A stretch of DNA of 64,000 nucleotides from Micromonospora parathelypteridis (GCF_014201145.1 NZ_JACHDP010000001.1:2790001-2854000); one strand, 5' to 3'; positions 28,798-40,747 are shown, numbered from the stretch's first letter. Numbers and translations are program-made. The notes: generated from the letters alone by a model not told the origin.

Positions 28798-29571
28798 GTG
28801 ACGCGCTCGATCAGGGGATCCCGGCGGGCGGCCCTGTTGCTGTCTGGGATCGCGGCGACCGGCCTGCTGGCGTCCGGATGCGGCACCGGTCAGATCGCCG
28901 AGACCGCGTTGAAGGAGCCGTCGGTCCAGGGCGTCAACCTCACGACCAACAACGGATCCTTCTCCGTGCGTGGTCTGCTGGTGGACTACCCGGGCACCGA
29001 GGGCTTCCGAGCCGGCCAGGACGCCCCGCTCAGCGCCGTGATCTACAACGACTCCAAGCAGACGGTCACCGTCACCGTCACCACCGAGAGCGCTCGTGAG
29101 GTGCGGATCAGCGGTGGCTCGGCGAGCCCGTCGCCGTCCGCCTCGGAGTCCGCCCCCGCCAGCCTGTCCCCGTCCGGCACGCAGAGCCCGTCGACCTCCG
29201 CGTCCGGCTCGGCCCGCCCGACGGCGACGCCGTCCGAGACCGGGTCGTCCTCGGCCACCCCGTCCGCCCCGGAATCGGCGCGGGCGTCGGGTTCGGCCAG
29301 CGCTGCCGCCCCGGGTCAGCCGGCCCGGATCGAGCTGGCCCCGCTGAGCTACATCCAGCTCAACTCCGAGGCCACCACGCAGCTCCGGCTGATCGGCCTG
29401 ACCGAGGCGCTGCGCTCCGGTCAGAACGTCTTCGTGACCTTCGACTTCGGCAACGGCAACACGGTGACCGGCGCGGCCCCGATCGCGGTGCCGCTCACCC
29501 CGGCGGCGCCCCCGTCGCCGATCATCGAGCGCGAGGGCGGCTTCGACGAGGGCGGCACGACCCACGAGTGA
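28798..29571 (+). CDS. LpqE-like secreted lipoprotein
   Basis: Lipoprotein of 257 residues with a type II signal peptide, lipobox LLASGC (Cys28). The start of the mature domain, GTGQIAETALKEPSVQGVNL, and the beta-rich body resemble mycobacterial LpqE, which also precedes radA. A long Ser/Pro/Thr-rich insertion (about 110-175) splits the domain. The GTG at 28798 follows GAGGAGG by 6 bp. Function of LpqE-type proteins is unknown. A classical terminator follows. Orthology is by gene order and short sequence similarity that I recall. Confidence 0.82.
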   Translation: MTRSIRGSRRAALLLSGIAATGLLASGCGTGQIAETALKEPSVQGVNLTTNNGSFSVRGLLVDYPGTEGFRAGQDAPLSAVIYNDSKQTVTVTVTTESAREVRISGGSASPSPSASESAPASLSPSGTQSPSTSASGSARPTATPSETGSSSATPSAPESARASGSASAAAPGQPARIELAPLSYIQLNSEATTQLRLIGLTEALRSGQNVFVTFDFGNGNTVTGAAPIAVPLTPAAPPSPIIEREGGFDEGGTTHE

Positions 29572-29590
29572 CACGACCTGCACATCGACA

Positions 29591-29626
29591 AACGCCCCGG
29601 CGTGGTGACCACCACGCCGGGGTGTT
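29591..29626 (+). terminator. Rho-independent terminator of the lpqE-like gene
   Basis: 16-bp stem (29591-29606 and 29611-29626; one G-U pair) with loop GACC, running into TTTT at 29625-29628. It lies 20 bp after the lipoprotein stop and 28 bp before radA. Confidence 0.88.
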
Positions 29627-29656
29627 TTCGTCGTACGCGAGGGCTAGCGTCCTGAT

Positions 29657-31114
29657 GTGACCACCTCCCGATCGACTCCTCCGCGTGGCGCCACGGCCGG
29701 TGCCTCCCGTGGGCGGGCCACCGCCCGCGAGCCGCGTCCGGCCTACGAGTGCGACGCCTGCGGGCACCAGCCGCCCAAGTGGGTGGGGCGCTGCCCAGAG
29801 TGCGGCGAGTGGGGCTCGGTGGTCGAGAGCACGGTGACCGGCCCGACGGTCTCCGGTCGGGTGGTCAGCTCCCGCATGCCGGCCGAGCCAGCCCGGCCGA
29901 TCGCCACCATCAGCGCCGCACCGGCCCGAGCAGTCCCCACCGGCGTGAGTGAGCTCGACCGGGTGCTCGGCGGCGGCCTGGTCCCCGGTGCCGTGGTGCT
30001 GCTCGCCGGCGAGCCCGGCGTGGGCAAGTCGACCCTGCTGCTGGACGTGGCTCAGCAGTGGGCGGTCGGCGCCGGCAGCCCATCGCTGGTGGTCAGTGGG
30101 GAAGAGTCGGTCAGTCAGGTGCGCCTGCGCGCCGAGCGGATGGGCACCCTGCACGACCAGCTCTACCTTGCGGCCGAGAGCGACCTGGGGTCGGTGCTCG
30201 GGCACCTCGACGCGGTCAAGCCGGGCCTGCTGGTGCTCGACTCGGTGCAGACCATCTCGACCACCGGCACCGAGGGGGTGCCCGGTGGGGTGACCCAGGT
30301 GCGCGCGGTCACCTCCGCGCTGGTCTCGGTCGCCAAGGAGCGGGGCATCGCCACGGTGCTGGTCGGGCACGTCACCAAGGACGGCCAGGTGGCCGGGCCA
30401 CGGGTGCTGGAGCACCTGGTTGACGTGGTGCTGCACTTCGAGGGCGACAAGCACTCCTCGCTGCGCCTGGTGCGCGGCGTGAAGAACCGGTTCGGCGCGG
30501 CCGACGAGGTCGGCTGTTTCGAGATGCACGAGGGCGGCATCAGCAGCCTGGCCGACCCGTCCGGGCTGTTCCTGACCCGCTACGCGGAGCCGGTCCCGGG
30601 CACCTGCGTCACAGTGGCGATGGAGGGGCGGCGGGCGCTGGTCACCGAGGTGCAGGCCCTGATCGGCGCGACGGTGGCCGGCTCTCCCCGACGCACCGTC
30701 TCCGGCCTCGACTCGGCGCGACTGGCGATGGTGCTCGCGGTGCTGCAACGGCGCACCGAGCGGCTGACCCTGCACGATCGGGAGGTCTTCGCCGCGACGG
30801 TGGGCGGCATCCGGGTGGTGGAGCCGGCCGCCGACCTGGCGGTCGCGTTGGCGGTCGCCTCCGGTGGGCTCAACCTGGCCATCGCGCCGCACCTGGTGGC
30901 AATCGGCGAGGTGGGGCTGACCGGCGAGGTGCGCCGGGTCGGGGCGGTGCCGCGTCGGCTGGCCGAGGCGGCACGGCTGGGGTTCAAGGTGGCCCTCGTG
31001 CCGCCCGGTTGCGGCCCGGCCAGCACCGGCGCGGGCCCTGAGAACATGCGCGTGACCGAGGTCACGGATGTCCGTTCGGCGCTGCAACATGCGGCCCGCG
31101 CGTCCGCCGAGTGA
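29657..31114 (+). CDS. radA: DNA repair protein RadA/Sms
   Basis: RecA-like branch-migration ATPase that helps recombinational repair, 485 residues. The N-terminal C4 zinc finger uses Cys32, Cys35, Cys46 and Cys49; Walker A GEPGVGKST lies at 118-126, the RadA-specific KNRFG at 276-280, and a Lon-like C-terminal domain follows (LNLAIAPHLVAIGEVGLTGEVRR). GTG start. It is followed by disA on the same strand, as in mycobacteria and Bacillus; RadA is known to interact with DisA in Bacillus. Confidence 0.97.
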   Translation: MTTSRSTPPRGATAGASRGRATAREPRPAYECDACGHQPPKWVGRCPECGEWGSVVESTVTGPTVSGRVVSSRMPAEPARPIATISAAPARAVPTGVSELDRVLGGGLVPGAVVLLAGEPGVGKSTLLLDVAQQWAVGAGSPSLVVSGEESVSQVRLRAERMGTLHDQLYLAAESDLGSVLGHLDAVKPGLLVLDSVQTISTTGTEGVPGGVTQVRAVTSALVSVAKERGIATVLVGHVTKDGQVAGPRVLEHLVDVVLHFEGDKHSSLRLVRGVKNRFGAADEVGCFEMHEGGISSLADPSGLFLTRYAEPVPGTCVTVAMEGRRALVTEVQALIGATVAGSPRRTVSGLDSARLAMVLAVLQRRTERLTLHDREVFAATVGGIRVVEPAADLAVALAVASGGLNLAIAPHLVAIGEVGLTGEVRRVGAVPRRLAEAARLGFKVALVPPGCGPASTGAGPENMRVTEVTDVRSALQHAARASAE

Positions 31115-31240
31115 CCCACCGTGCCGACGAGGGCGGCGAAACCGGACAGCACGTCGCAAGCGGGAAACGGGTTGGAAGGGCCGCATCGTGACACATCACA
31201 GTAACCACGACAGCACCCACCGCACGGCAGTCCGTAGACT

Positions 31241-32431
31241 GTGCCCGTGCCGATCGACCGCGATACCACCAAGCCAGCCGGCGCGCCGCCCCAGGCCCGC
31301 ACCGGCGCCGTGGGCTCGCCCGCCCGCCCGATCAGCGTGAGCGTGACCGCGGGAGCCACCGGGAGCGCCGGGGATCCGCTGCGCGCCAACCTCGCCCTGA
31401 TGGCCCCGGGCACCGCCCTGCGCGACGGTCTGGAGCGCATCCTGCGCGGCCGCACCGGCGCGCTCATCGTGCTGGGCTACGACAAGGTCGTCGAGGGTCT
31501 GTGCACCGGCGGCTTCCCGCTGGATGTGGAGTTCTCCGCGACGAGGGTCCGGGAGCTGTGCAAGATGGACGGCGCCGTCGTGCTCTCCAGCGACGGCACC
31601 AGGATCGTCCGGGCGGCCGTGCACCTGATGCCCGACCCGTCCATCCCGACCGAAGAGTCCGGCACCCGGCACCGCACCGCCGAGCGGGTGGCCCGGCAGA
31701 CCGGCTACCCGGTCATCTCGGTCAGCCAGTCCATGCGAATCATCAGCCTCTACGTCAACGGTCAGCGGCACGTGCTCGACGACTCGGCGGCGATCCTCTC
31801 CCGGGCCAACCAGGCGCTCGCCACCCTGGAGCGCTACAAGCTCCGACTGGACGAGGTCTCCGGCACGCTCTCCGCACTGGAGATCGAGGATCTCGTCACC
31901 GTGCGGGACGCGGTGGCCGTGGTGCAGCGTCTGGAGATGGTTCGCCGGATCGCCGACGAGATCGCCGGGTACGTGGTGGAGCTGGGCACGGACGGCCGCC
32001 TGCTGGCCCTGCAGCTCGACGAGCTGATGGCCGGCGTGGACGCCGATCGGACGCTGGTCATCCGGGACTACCTCCCGGTCGGCCGCAAGTCGCGCACCCT
32101 GGACGAGGCCCTGGTCGAGCTGGATCTGCTCGGCGCCACCGAGCTGATCGACCTGGTGTCGGTGGCCAAGGCGATCGGCTACCCGGCCGCGTCCGACGCG
32201 CTGGACGCGGCGGTCAGTCCTCGGGGCTTCCGACTGCTGGCCAAGGTGCCGCGGTTGCCCGTTGCGGTGGTCGACCGCCTGGTGGTGCACTTCGGCAGCC
32301 TCCAGCGGCTGCTGGGCGCGACCGTGGAGGACCTGCAGGCTGTCGAAGGGGTCGGAGACGCCCGGGCTCGCGGCGTCCGTGAGGGGCTGTCCCGGCTCGC
32401 CGAGGCATCAATCCTCGAACGCTACGTCTGA
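31241..32431 (+). CDS. disA: DNA integrity scanning protein DisA, diadenylate cyclase
   Basis: c-di-AMP synthase that scans DNA and slows activity at branched structures; 396 residues. The DAC domain (about 55-190) has the catalytic DGA (110-112) and RHR (143-145) motifs; a linker helical domain and a C-terminal helix-hairpin-helix ([22 protein letters not shown]) follow. The N-terminus carries an extra 45-residue Ala/Pro-rich stretch compared with typical DisA; a GTG at 31247 or a later start is possible. Downstream of radA. Confidence 0.95.
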   Translation: MPVPIDRDTTKPAGAPPQARTGAVGSPARPISVSVTAGATGSAGDPLRANLALMAPGTALRDGLERILRGRTGALIVLGYDKVVEGLCTGGFPLDVEFSATRVRELCKMDGAVVLSSDGTRIVRAAVHLMPDPSIPTEESGTRHRTAERVARQTGYPVISVSQSMRIISLYVNGQRHVLDDSAAILSRANQALATLERYKLRLDEVSGTLSALEIEDLVTVRDAVAVVQRLEMVRRIADEIAGYVVELGTDGRLLALQLDELMAGVDADRTLVIRDYLPVGRKSRTLDEALVELDLLGATELIDLVSVAKAIGYPAASDALDAAVSPRGFRLLAKVPRLPVAVVDRLVVHFGSLQRLLGATVEDLQAVEGVGDARARGVREGLSRLAEASILERYV

Positions 32432-32437
32432 CCCGGC

Positions 32438-33163
32438 TCAGCCGGTGACGGTGAGCTTCACCGGCGCGCTGAGCTTCGTGCCGACCCGGGCGAACACCTC
32501 GTACGTCCCGAGCGGCGGGAACGGCCCGGCGGCCAACCCGCTGCCGTCGCACCGGCTGGTGTCCCGCCCGTTCCAGGCCACCTTGTAGGAGCGCTCGAAG
32601 GTCGGAATGAAGGACTGCACGTCCGAGCCCTGAACCTTGCCGCAGGTGTCCGATGACCAGATCTTCTCGGCACCCGACTTGATGAAGATCTCCTGCAGAT
32701 CGGCCCCGACGTTCCGGCTGCACGTCCGGTCCGACGTGTTCTTGATCTTGAGTTGCAGGTCGACCATCGCCCCGCGCTGGACCGAGGTGGGACTCGCCAC
32801 CGAGACCACGCGAATCTCCGCGTCGGTGCAGGTGCTGTCGTCCACCGAACCGGCCGCCGCGCCCAACTGAGGTTCGTTGCTGGTGATCGCGGGGCTCGGA
32901 TTCGACGCCGCATCCGGATCGGCGGACGTCGGCGGAGCACCGGTCTGCGGTGTCAGCACCGGCCCGCCCGAGCCCGACCCGGGAGACTCGGCGGACGTCG
33001 GCGCCGAGGTCGGCGTCCCCCCCGCCTTCGGGTCTCCGTCGGAACGACCCGAGCCGGTGCAGGAGTAGAGCAGGACAATCAGGAAGAGAAGCCCCGCTCC
33101 AAGTACGACGACGCGACGCCGCCAGTACACGGCGGGTGGCAGGGGGCCGACCGTCAGACGCAT
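32438..33163 (-). CDS. Membrane-anchored extracytoplasmic protein of unknown function
   Basis: Protein of 241 residues with one N-terminal transmembrane helix (about 17-36, VVVLGAGLLFLIVLLYSCTG), a Pro/Ser/Thr linker (40-110) and a C-terminal Ig-like beta domain with Cys residues at STCTDAEI, DRTCSRN, SDTCGKV and TSRCDGSG, suggesting two disulfides. The NxS/T-rich domain begins DAEIRVVSVASPTSVQRGAMVDLQLKI. Possibly equivalent to the membrane protein next to disA in mycobacteria. GGAGGG precedes the ATG at 33163. Convergent with disA. Confidence 0.75.
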   Translation of the reverse strand: MRLTVGPLPPAVYWRRRVVVLGAGLLFLIVLLYSCTGSGRSDGDPKAGGTPTSAPTSAESPGSGSGGPVLTPQTGAPPTSADPDAASNPSPAITSNEPQLGAAAGSVDDSTCTDAEIRVVSVASPTSVQRGAMVDLQLKIKNTSDRTCSRNVGADLQEIFIKSGAEKIWSSDTCGKVQGSDVQSFIPTFERSYKVAWNGRDTSRCDGSGLAAGPFPPLGTYEVFARVGTKLSAPVKLTVTG

Positions 33164-33281
33164 GATGCCCTCCACCGTAGCCGCGCTCTGCCCGCCAGTG
33201 CGGCGCGACGCGCCGGGGCCTCTCCGGACCGCGCGCTCCACCCTCCACTCAGGACGGCCATGTCCCTCGTCCGACACCCGA

Positions 33282-33869
33282 TCAGAGATAGACCTTGCGC
33301 TGATAGACGGCGTGCGCGCCGGCCACCCGATCCAGGAAGAGCAGGCCCGCGCAGTGGTCGATCTCGTGCTGCAACGCCCGCGCCTCGAAGCCGTCGGTCA
33401 CCAACCGGACCGGCTTGCCGGTGCCCGGCAGGTCACCCTCCACCACCAGCCGGCTGGCCCGCTTCACATCCCCGGTCAGGTCCGGCACCGACATGCACCC
33501 TTCCCGGCCCGCCTTCCACCGGGTCGCCTCGACCACGCGCGCATTGCACAACACGAAGGTGCCGTGCAGCGTGACCGCCTTCGGGTGCCCGGTCACATCG
33601 ACGGCGAAGACCCGAGCGCCCACCCCGACCTGCGGCGCGGCCAGCCCAACGCAGCCCGGCGAGACCCGCATCGTCGCGACCAGGTCGGCCGCGAGCTGAA
33701 CCGTCTCCTTCGCCGTCGGATCGACCTCGTCGGCGGCACGACTCAGCACCGGATGGGGGGCGGACACCACCGCCCGCACCTCACCCGGCACGACAAGCGA
33801 CTCCGGCGTCCAGTCGCCCAGACCGGCGTACGCCTCGGCGTCCGGCCCGCTCTCCTGGGCGCCGGTCAC
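33282..33869 (-). CDS. def: Peptide deformylase
   Basis: Metalloenzyme removing the N-formyl group from nascent proteins, 195 residues. Motif I is GCVGLAAPQVG (72-82), motif II EGCMSVP with metal ligand Cys125, and motif III QHEIDH with ligands His168 and His172 and catalytic Glu169. An N-terminal extension of about 30 residues is typical of actinobacterial forms. It overlaps the ACT-domain gene upstream by ATGA, so both are probably translated together. Confidence 0.96.
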   Translation of the reverse strand: MTGAQESGPDAEAYAGLGDWTPESLVVPGEVRAVVSAPHPVLSRAADEVDPTAKETVQLAADLVATMRVSPGCVGLAAPQVGVGARVFAVDVTGHPKAVTLHGTFVLCNARVVEATRWKAGREGCMSVPDLTGDVKRASRLVVEGDLPGTGKPVRLVTDGFEARALQHEIDHCAGLLFLDRVAGAHAVYQRKVYL

Positions 33870-34378
33870 AACAGATCCGGGTCCGCCGGCCGGAGCGTGA
33901 CCTCGACGCCCAGCTCGGCAGCCGTCCGGTGCAACCGGTCGACAAGGGTGTCAGCCACACCGGCCGGCAACTCCACCTCGGCCAACACCACGTAGAGCGA
34001 ACCAGCCAACCGAGTGCTCAGGTCGGTGACATTTCCGCCCGCGTCGACCAGCACCCGGGTCATCGCCGCGACGATGCCCATTCGGTCCGAACCGTGCACC
34101 GCCATCACGTACGGCTCACCCACTGGAGGCACCTCGCCGTCGGGGGTGACCGCGCGTACCGTCGCCAGCAGTTGACCCTCGGCGGCCAGCGGCGCCAGCG
34201 CGGCCTCCACCTCGGCGGCTGCCGGCCCGGTGCAGATGAGGGTCATCGCGAAATGCCCCCGCAGCCGCGTCATCGTGCTGTCGGTGAGGTTCGCGCCCAG
34301 TCGGGCCAGCACCTCGGCGACGTCGGCCACGATGCCCGGCCGGTCCCGACCGATGACGGTGATCGCGAGCTCGTTCAT
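33866..34378 (-). CDS. Tandem ACT-domain protein
   Basis: Protein of 170 residues made of two ACT domains: MNELAITVIGRDRPGIVADVAEVL and GEPYVMAVHGSDRMGIVAAMTRVLVDAGGN. ACT pairs bind amino acids; related proteins include the glycine-cleavage regulator GcvR, but no DNA-binding domain is seen. The ATG at 34378 matches the usual start; longer upstream sequence overlaps mutY. Coupled to def by ATGA. Divergent from mutY. The ligand is unknown. Confidence 0.85.
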   Translation of the reverse strand: MNELAITVIGRDRPGIVADVAEVLARLGANLTDSTMTRLRGHFAMTLICTGPAAAEVEAALAPLAAEGQLLATVRAVTPDGEVPPVGEPYVMAVHGSDRMGIVAAMTRVLVDAGGNVTDLSTRLAGSLYVVLAEVELPAGVADTLVDRLHRTAAELGVEVTLRPADPDLL

Positions 34379-34474
34379 CCGCGCATTCTCTCCGATCCGT
34401 CGGCCGTCGCCGCAACACCCCGCCCGAGCCGCCCATCCAGCGGGACCGCGCCGCGTGACATCATCGACGGCGTC

Positions 34475-35386
34475 ATGACTCAACCCGACTTCGCCACCCT
34501 GGTCAGCCGATGGTTCCAGCAGCACGCCCGCGACCTCCCGTGGCGTGAGCCCGGGACCACTCCCTGGGCCATCCTGGTCAGCGAGGTCATGCTCCAGCAG
34601 ACACCCGTGGTCCGGGTGCTGCCGGCCTGGCAGGCATGGCTGGCCCGCTGGCCGGAGCCGGCAGCGTTGGCGGCGGACACGCCGGCCGAGGCGATCCGGA
34701 TGTGGGGACGTCTCGGCTACCCCCGTCGGGCCGTCCGCCTGCGGGAATGCGCGGTCGCGATCGTGGACCGGCACGGCGGCCAGGTGCCGGACCGGCTGGA
34801 GCAACTGCTCGCACTGCCGGGAGTCGGCACCTACACGGCGCGGGCGGTGGCGGCATTCGCGTACGGGCAGCGGCACCCGGTGGTCGACACCAACGTGCGT
34901 CGGGTGGTTTCCCGGGCCGTGGCCGGCGAGCCCGACGCCGGGCCGGTCACCCGGCCAGCCGACCTGGTCGCCACCGAAGAACTGCTCCCGATCGAACCCG
35001 CCGCAGCGGCCCTGGCCAGCGCCGCGTTCATGGAGCTGGGCGCGGTAATCTGCACGGCCCGGTCACCACGCTGTACGGCCTGCCCGGTCGAGTCGGTCTG
35101 CGCGTGGCGTGCCTCCGGCCAGGAGGCCCCGGCAGGGCCAACCCGCCGACCCCAGCGGTACGCGGGCACCGACCGACAGGTACGCGGCCTGCTGCTCGGG
35201 GTGCTCAGGGAGGCCACCGGGCCGGTCCCACACCAACGGCTCGACCAGGTCTGGACCGATGACGTGCAGCGTGCCCGAGCCCTGGCCGGCCTGGTGCAGG
35301 ACGGGCTCGTCGAACCGGCCGACGCCGATTCCTTCCGCCTCGTCGGCGACGGCCCGTCCCAACCCACCGCCGACCTCACCACCTGA
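34475..35386 (+). CDS. mutY: A/G-specific adenine DNA glycosylase
   Basis: Base-excision repair enzyme removing adenine opposite 8-oxoguanine, 303 residues. Catalytic Glu37 (SEVMLQQT) and Asp138 (VVDTNV), the helix-hairpin-helix LPGVGTYTARAVAAF (114-128), and the four [4Fe-4S] cysteines 193, 200, 203 and 209 (C-x6-C-x2-C-x5-C) are all present. The C-terminal part after residue 210 is short; a full NUDIX-like 8-oxoG recognition domain of MutY (350 aa or more) is not obvious. The ATG at 34475 was chosen because upstream open sequence lies over the ACT gene. Confidence 0.95.
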   Translation: MTQPDFATLVSRWFQQHARDLPWREPGTTPWAILVSEVMLQQTPVVRVLPAWQAWLARWPEPAALAADTPAEAIRMWGRLGYPRRAVRLRECAVAIVDRHGGQVPDRLEQLLALPGVGTYTARAVAAFAYGQRHPVVDTNVRRVVSRAVAGEPDAGPVTRPADLVATEELLPIEPAAAALASAAFMELGAVICTARSPRCTACPVESVCAWRASGQEAPAGPTRRPQRYAGTDRQVRGLLLGVLREATGPVPHQRLDQVWTDDVQRARALAGLVQDGLVEPADADSFRLVGDGPSQPTADLTT

Positions 35387-35422
35387 CCCCCATGGGCGGC
35401 GGCCCGCCGCCTCGTCTTTCAT

Positions 35423-35497
35423 GATCGACGCCAGGTCGGCGACGTGGGGGCATCCAGACAGCGCGACACCGCCACATCGGCGACCTGGTGACGATCA
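35423..35497. repeat. Family B palindromic element, copy B2
   Basis: Palindrome with arms of about 26-27 nt around 35421-35447 and 35471-35497 (GATCGACGCCAGGTCGGCGA and near-complement), 22 of 27 positions paired, loop rich in A and C. Related to copy B1: shared arm motifs GTCGGCGA(T/C)GT and CCAC(G/A)TCGGCGAC. It occupies the convergent gap between mutY and clpC. Confidence 0.8.
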
Positions 35498-35549
35498 AGC
35501 TCGTCTCGGCCGCTGCGGCGGCTGGTCTGGTGGGTGGTGGTACCAAAAA

Positions 35550-35585
35550 GGCGGGCCCGATGGCGCTTGCGCCATCGGGCCCGCC
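35550..35585 (-). terminator. Rho-independent terminator of clpC
   Basis: Perfect 17-bp stem (35550-35566 and 35569-35585) with a 2-nt TT loop, followed on the minus strand by TTTTTGG. It lies 15 bp past the clpC stop. Confidence 0.92.
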
Positions 35586-35599
35586 CCTTGCTGGTTGTG

Positions 35600-38143
<2,544 letters not shown>

Positions 38144-38351
38144 GCCCTCGTGCTCCTCACGTGCCGTGCGCCTTGATGGTCAAGATCTTGGCGGGGCCGG
38201 TGCACGAACGTCCGGGACGGGCGTCCGTGCCTCCTTACTCTATCGTCGCTGACCGACTCAGCTGAGGTCGTGTGTCTCTGGTCCGGGTCGGTTGCACGTC
38301 GTTTTGGACAACCGTCCGCGCTCAGGAGGTGTTCCGGTAGTCCTGTCGCTA

Positions 38352-38362
38352 CGCGCAGAGCG
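38352..38362. promoter_or_regulatory. Weak ClgR-like motif upstream of clpC
   Basis: CGCGCAGAGCG followed by AAA. It resembles the CGC-N5-GCG half-site pattern I recall for ClgR, the activator of clp genes in corynebacteria and Streptomyces, apart from one position. It is about 210 bp upstream of the clpC ATG, which is rather far. Confidence 0.25.
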
Positions 38363-38472
38363 AAATCCGACTGGCGCGATGTAGGCCCAATCCCGGCTCC
38401 GAAAGCGTTCCGGGAGGCCCTGGGAGGGCGGACCGGCGGTCTCGACGACCGCCGCGCCCAACCCTGGGAAGG

Positions 38473-38515
38473 TTGTCCACAGGCTGTGGATAGTTGGTCC
38501 ACTGGTTGTGGATAA
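38473..38515. promoter_or_regulatory. Cluster of DnaA-box-like sequences
   Basis: Within 43 bp: TTGTCCACA (38473-38481, plus), CTATCCACA (38485-38493, minus), a degenerate TTGGTCCAC (38494-38502, plus) and a perfect TTATCCACA (38507-38515, minus). The consensus is TTATCCACA. It is not next to dnaA or dnaN and so is not the origin by context; a DnaA titration or regulatory site is more likely. Confidence 0.65.
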
Positions 38516-38614
38516 CGCCGGGGGCCACGGAATGCTTCCCGGCCCCCGGACGCGGTCGGTTGACCGGGCGCGGGCGGGCGACAAGCGTCCGACCGGGGCC
38601 GGTCGCAGAGACGG

Positions 38615-38651
38615 CGACGCCGGCCCGGAGAACTGCTCCGGCCCGGCGTCG
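38615..38651 (-). terminator. Hairpin downstream of lsr2
   Basis: 16-nt arms (38615-38630, 38636-38651) with one mismatch and a 5-nt loop, 43 bp after the lsr2 stop. It has no T-run, so termination is uncertain. Confidence 0.45.
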
Positions 38652-38694
38652 GTGTCGCCTGCGGTGACGTGCTAGCCACCCAGCTGCTGACGGA

Positions 38695-39039
38695 TCAGCG
38701 CTTCGCGTGGTACTCGTCGACGATCTCCTGCGGGATACGACCCCGGTCCGAGATGTCCTTGCCGGCCTTCTTGGCCCACTCCCGGATCGCCTTGTTCTGT
38801 TCCCGATCGGCGGTCGCGCCACCCCGACCGCGGGCAGCCCGCCCACCGATCACCACGCCGCCCCGGCCGACCTTCGTGCCGGCACCCACGTACGAGGCGA
38901 AAGCGTCGCGCAATTTAGCGGCGTTGGCACTCGACAGGTCGATCTCATACTGAACGCCGTCGAGGGCGAACTTGACGGTCTCGTCAGCGTCCCCGCCGTC
39001 CAGGTCATCGACCAGCTTGTGAATGATCTGCTTGGCCAC
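38695..39039 (-). CDS. lsr2: Lsr2-family nucleoid-associated protein
   Basis: H-NS-like DNA-bridging protein that silences AT-rich, horizontally acquired DNA in actinobacteria; 114 residues. The N-terminal oligomerisation domain starts MAKQIIHKLVDDLDGG, and the C-terminal DNA-binding domain has the AT-hook-like RGR at 99-101 (SDRGRIPQEIVDEYH). I chose the GTG at 39039, which gives the canonical MAKQ start; an ATG three codons upstream would add MWD. Gene order lysS-lsr2-clpC equals that of mycobacteria. Confidence 0.96.
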   Translation of the reverse strand: MAKQIIHKLVDDLDGGDADETVKFALDGVQYEIDLSSANAAKLRDAFASYVGAGTKVGRGGVVIGGRAARGRGGATADREQNKAIREWAKKAGKDISDRGRIPQEIVDEYHAKR

Positions 39040-39150
39040 GTCCCACATTCCTTTCGAGCAGGGTGCTCCTGCTAACGAGAGCACAATAACCCGCGCGCTG
39101 CTCGCCCCGTCAATAGGATGCCGTTACAACTCTGCTCGAGCCCGGCGGGA

Positions 39151-40659
39151 CTACTCCGGGCGGACCAACGGGAAGAGGATCGTTTCCCGAATTCCGAGCC
39201 CGGTCAGGGCCATCAAGAGCCGGTCGATTCCCATTCCCATACCGCCGGCCGGCGGCATTCCGTACTCCATCGCCCGGAGAAAGTCCTCGTCGAGACGCAT
39301 CGCCTCGTCGTCGCCACGGGCCGCCAGCTGCGCCTGGGCCACCAGCCGCTCGCGCTGCACAACCGGGTCGACCAGCTCGGAGTACGCGGTGCCCAGCTCG
39401 AAGCCGAGCACGTAGAGGTCCCACTTCTCGGCCAGCCCCGGCTCACTGCGGTGGGCCCGGGTGAGCGGGCTGGTCTCCTCCGGGTAGTCCCGCACGAAGG
39501 TGGGTGCTTCCAGGCCGGGGACGACCAGTTCCTCGAACAGTTCCTCGGCCAGCTTGCCCGGGCCCCACTTCGGGTCCACGGCCAATCCGACCTTGTCCGC
39601 GTACTCCACCAGGCGGGATCGCTCGGTGCGGACCGTGACCTCCTCGCCGAGTGCTTCGGAAAGCACGCCGAACAGCGTCACGGACCGCCACTCGCCGCCC
39701 AGGTCGAACTCCCGCCCGTCGGCGTGGGTCACCACCATCGAGCCGCTGACCGCGATCGCGGCCTGTTGCACGAGATTGCGGGTCAACTCGGCCATCGTGT
39801 CGTAGTCGCCGTACGCCTGGTACGTCTCCAGCATCGCGAACTCCGGCGAGTGCGAAGAGTCGACACCCTCATTACGGAAGTTCCGGTTGATCTCGAAGAC
39901 GCGGTCGACACCGCCGACCACGGCGCGCTTGAGAAACAGTTCCGGAGCGATTCGCAGATACAGATCGGTGTTCAACGCATTGCTGTGGGTCACGAACGGT
40001 CGGGCCGCCGCACCACCATGCAGCAGTTGCAACATCGGCGTTTCCACCTCGATGAAGCCCTGCCCGTGCAATGAATCGCGCAGACTACGTACGGCGGCGG
40101 CTCGAGTACGGACCATCTCCCGTGCCTGCGGCCGGACGATCAGGTCGACATAACGCTGCCGAACGCGGGCCTCCTCGGAGAGGGGCTTGTGCGCCACCGG
40201 CAACGGTCGCAACGCCTTGGCGGTCATCTCCCACTGCTGAGCCAGCACCGACAGCTCACCCCGGCGGCTGGTGATCACCTCGCCGGTGACGCCGACATGG
40301 TCACCGAGGTCGACAAGGCGCTTCCAGGCCTCCAACCGCTCCGGCCCGACCCGGTCCAGGGAGAGCATCGCCTGCAACTCGGTGCCGTCGCCGTCGCGCA
40401 AGGTCGCGAAGCAGAGCTTGCCCGTGTTTCGCACGAAGATCACCCGGCCGGTGACCGCGACCTGGTCGCCGGTCGCGGTGTCGGTCGGCAGGTCGGCGTA
40501 GCTCGCCCGGACCTGCGCCAGGGTGGTCGTGCGGGGGAAGCCGACCGGGTAGGGCTCCACGCCCTCGGCGAGCATCCGGTCCCGCTTCTCCCGGCGGACC
40601 TTCATCTGCTCGGGAAGGTCGTCGGCGGGGTCCACTGGCACGGCGTTCTGCTCGCTCAC
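39151..40659 (-). CDS. lysS: Lysyl-tRNA synthetase, class II
   Basis: Charges tRNA-Lys, 502 residues. An N-terminal OB-fold anticodon-binding domain ([25 protein letters not shown]) precedes the class II catalytic core. Motif 2 is [14 protein letters not shown] and motif 3 is [13 protein letters not shown]. The second GTG (40659) follows GAGGA at a good distance; an in-frame GTG at 40677 would add six residues. First gene of the lysS-lsr2-clpC stretch. Confidence 0.97.
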   Translation of the reverse strand: MSEQNAVPVDPADDLPEQMKVRREKRDRMLAEGVEPYPVGFPRTTTLAQVRASYADLPTDTATGDQVAVTGRVIFVRNTGKLCFATLRDGDGTELQAMLSLDRVGPERLEAWKRLVDLGDHVGVTGEVITSRRGELSVLAQQWEMTAKALRPLPVAHKPLSEEARVRQRYVDLIVRPQAREMVRTRAAAVRSLRDSLHGQGFIEVETPMLQLLHGGAAARPFVTHSNALNTDLYLRIAPELFLKRAVVGGVDRVFEINRNFRNEGVDSSHSPEFAMLETYQAYGDYDTMAELTRNLVQQAAIAVSGSMVVTHADGREFDLGGEWRSVTLFGVLSEALGEEVTVRTERSRLVEYADKVGLAVDPKWGPGKLAEELFEELVVPGLEAPTFVRDYPEETSPLTRAHRSEPGLAEKWDLYVLGFELGTAYSELVDPVVQRERLVAQAQLAARGDDEAMRLDEDFLRAMEYGMPPAGGMGMGIDRLLMALTGLGIRETILFPLVRPE

Positions 40660-40747
40660 GGCACGCTTCCTCGTCACGGGAGATACAGGGGGTCAGGCCC
40701 GAGCGTACTCAAGCGTCCCGGGGGCTGTTACCGGATAACCTCCCGTC

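Larger units (their letters stand above)
38144..38694. other. Intergenic region between clpC and lsr2
   Basis: 551 bp without a convincing gene. From left it has the clpC leader, a near-palindrome with CTCAGCTGAG (38257-38266), a ClgR-like motif (38352-38362), a cluster of DnaA-box-like 9-mers (38473-38515) and a hairpin near lsr2 (38615-38651). Several frames are open in both directions but lack family resemblance, so none is annotated. Confidence 0.6.

Noticed and set aside
38473..38515. DnaA-box cluster as the chromosomal origin
   Set aside because: No dnaA, dnaN, recF or rpmH lies nearby and the cluster is short; oriC in actinobacteria lies between dnaA and dnaN.
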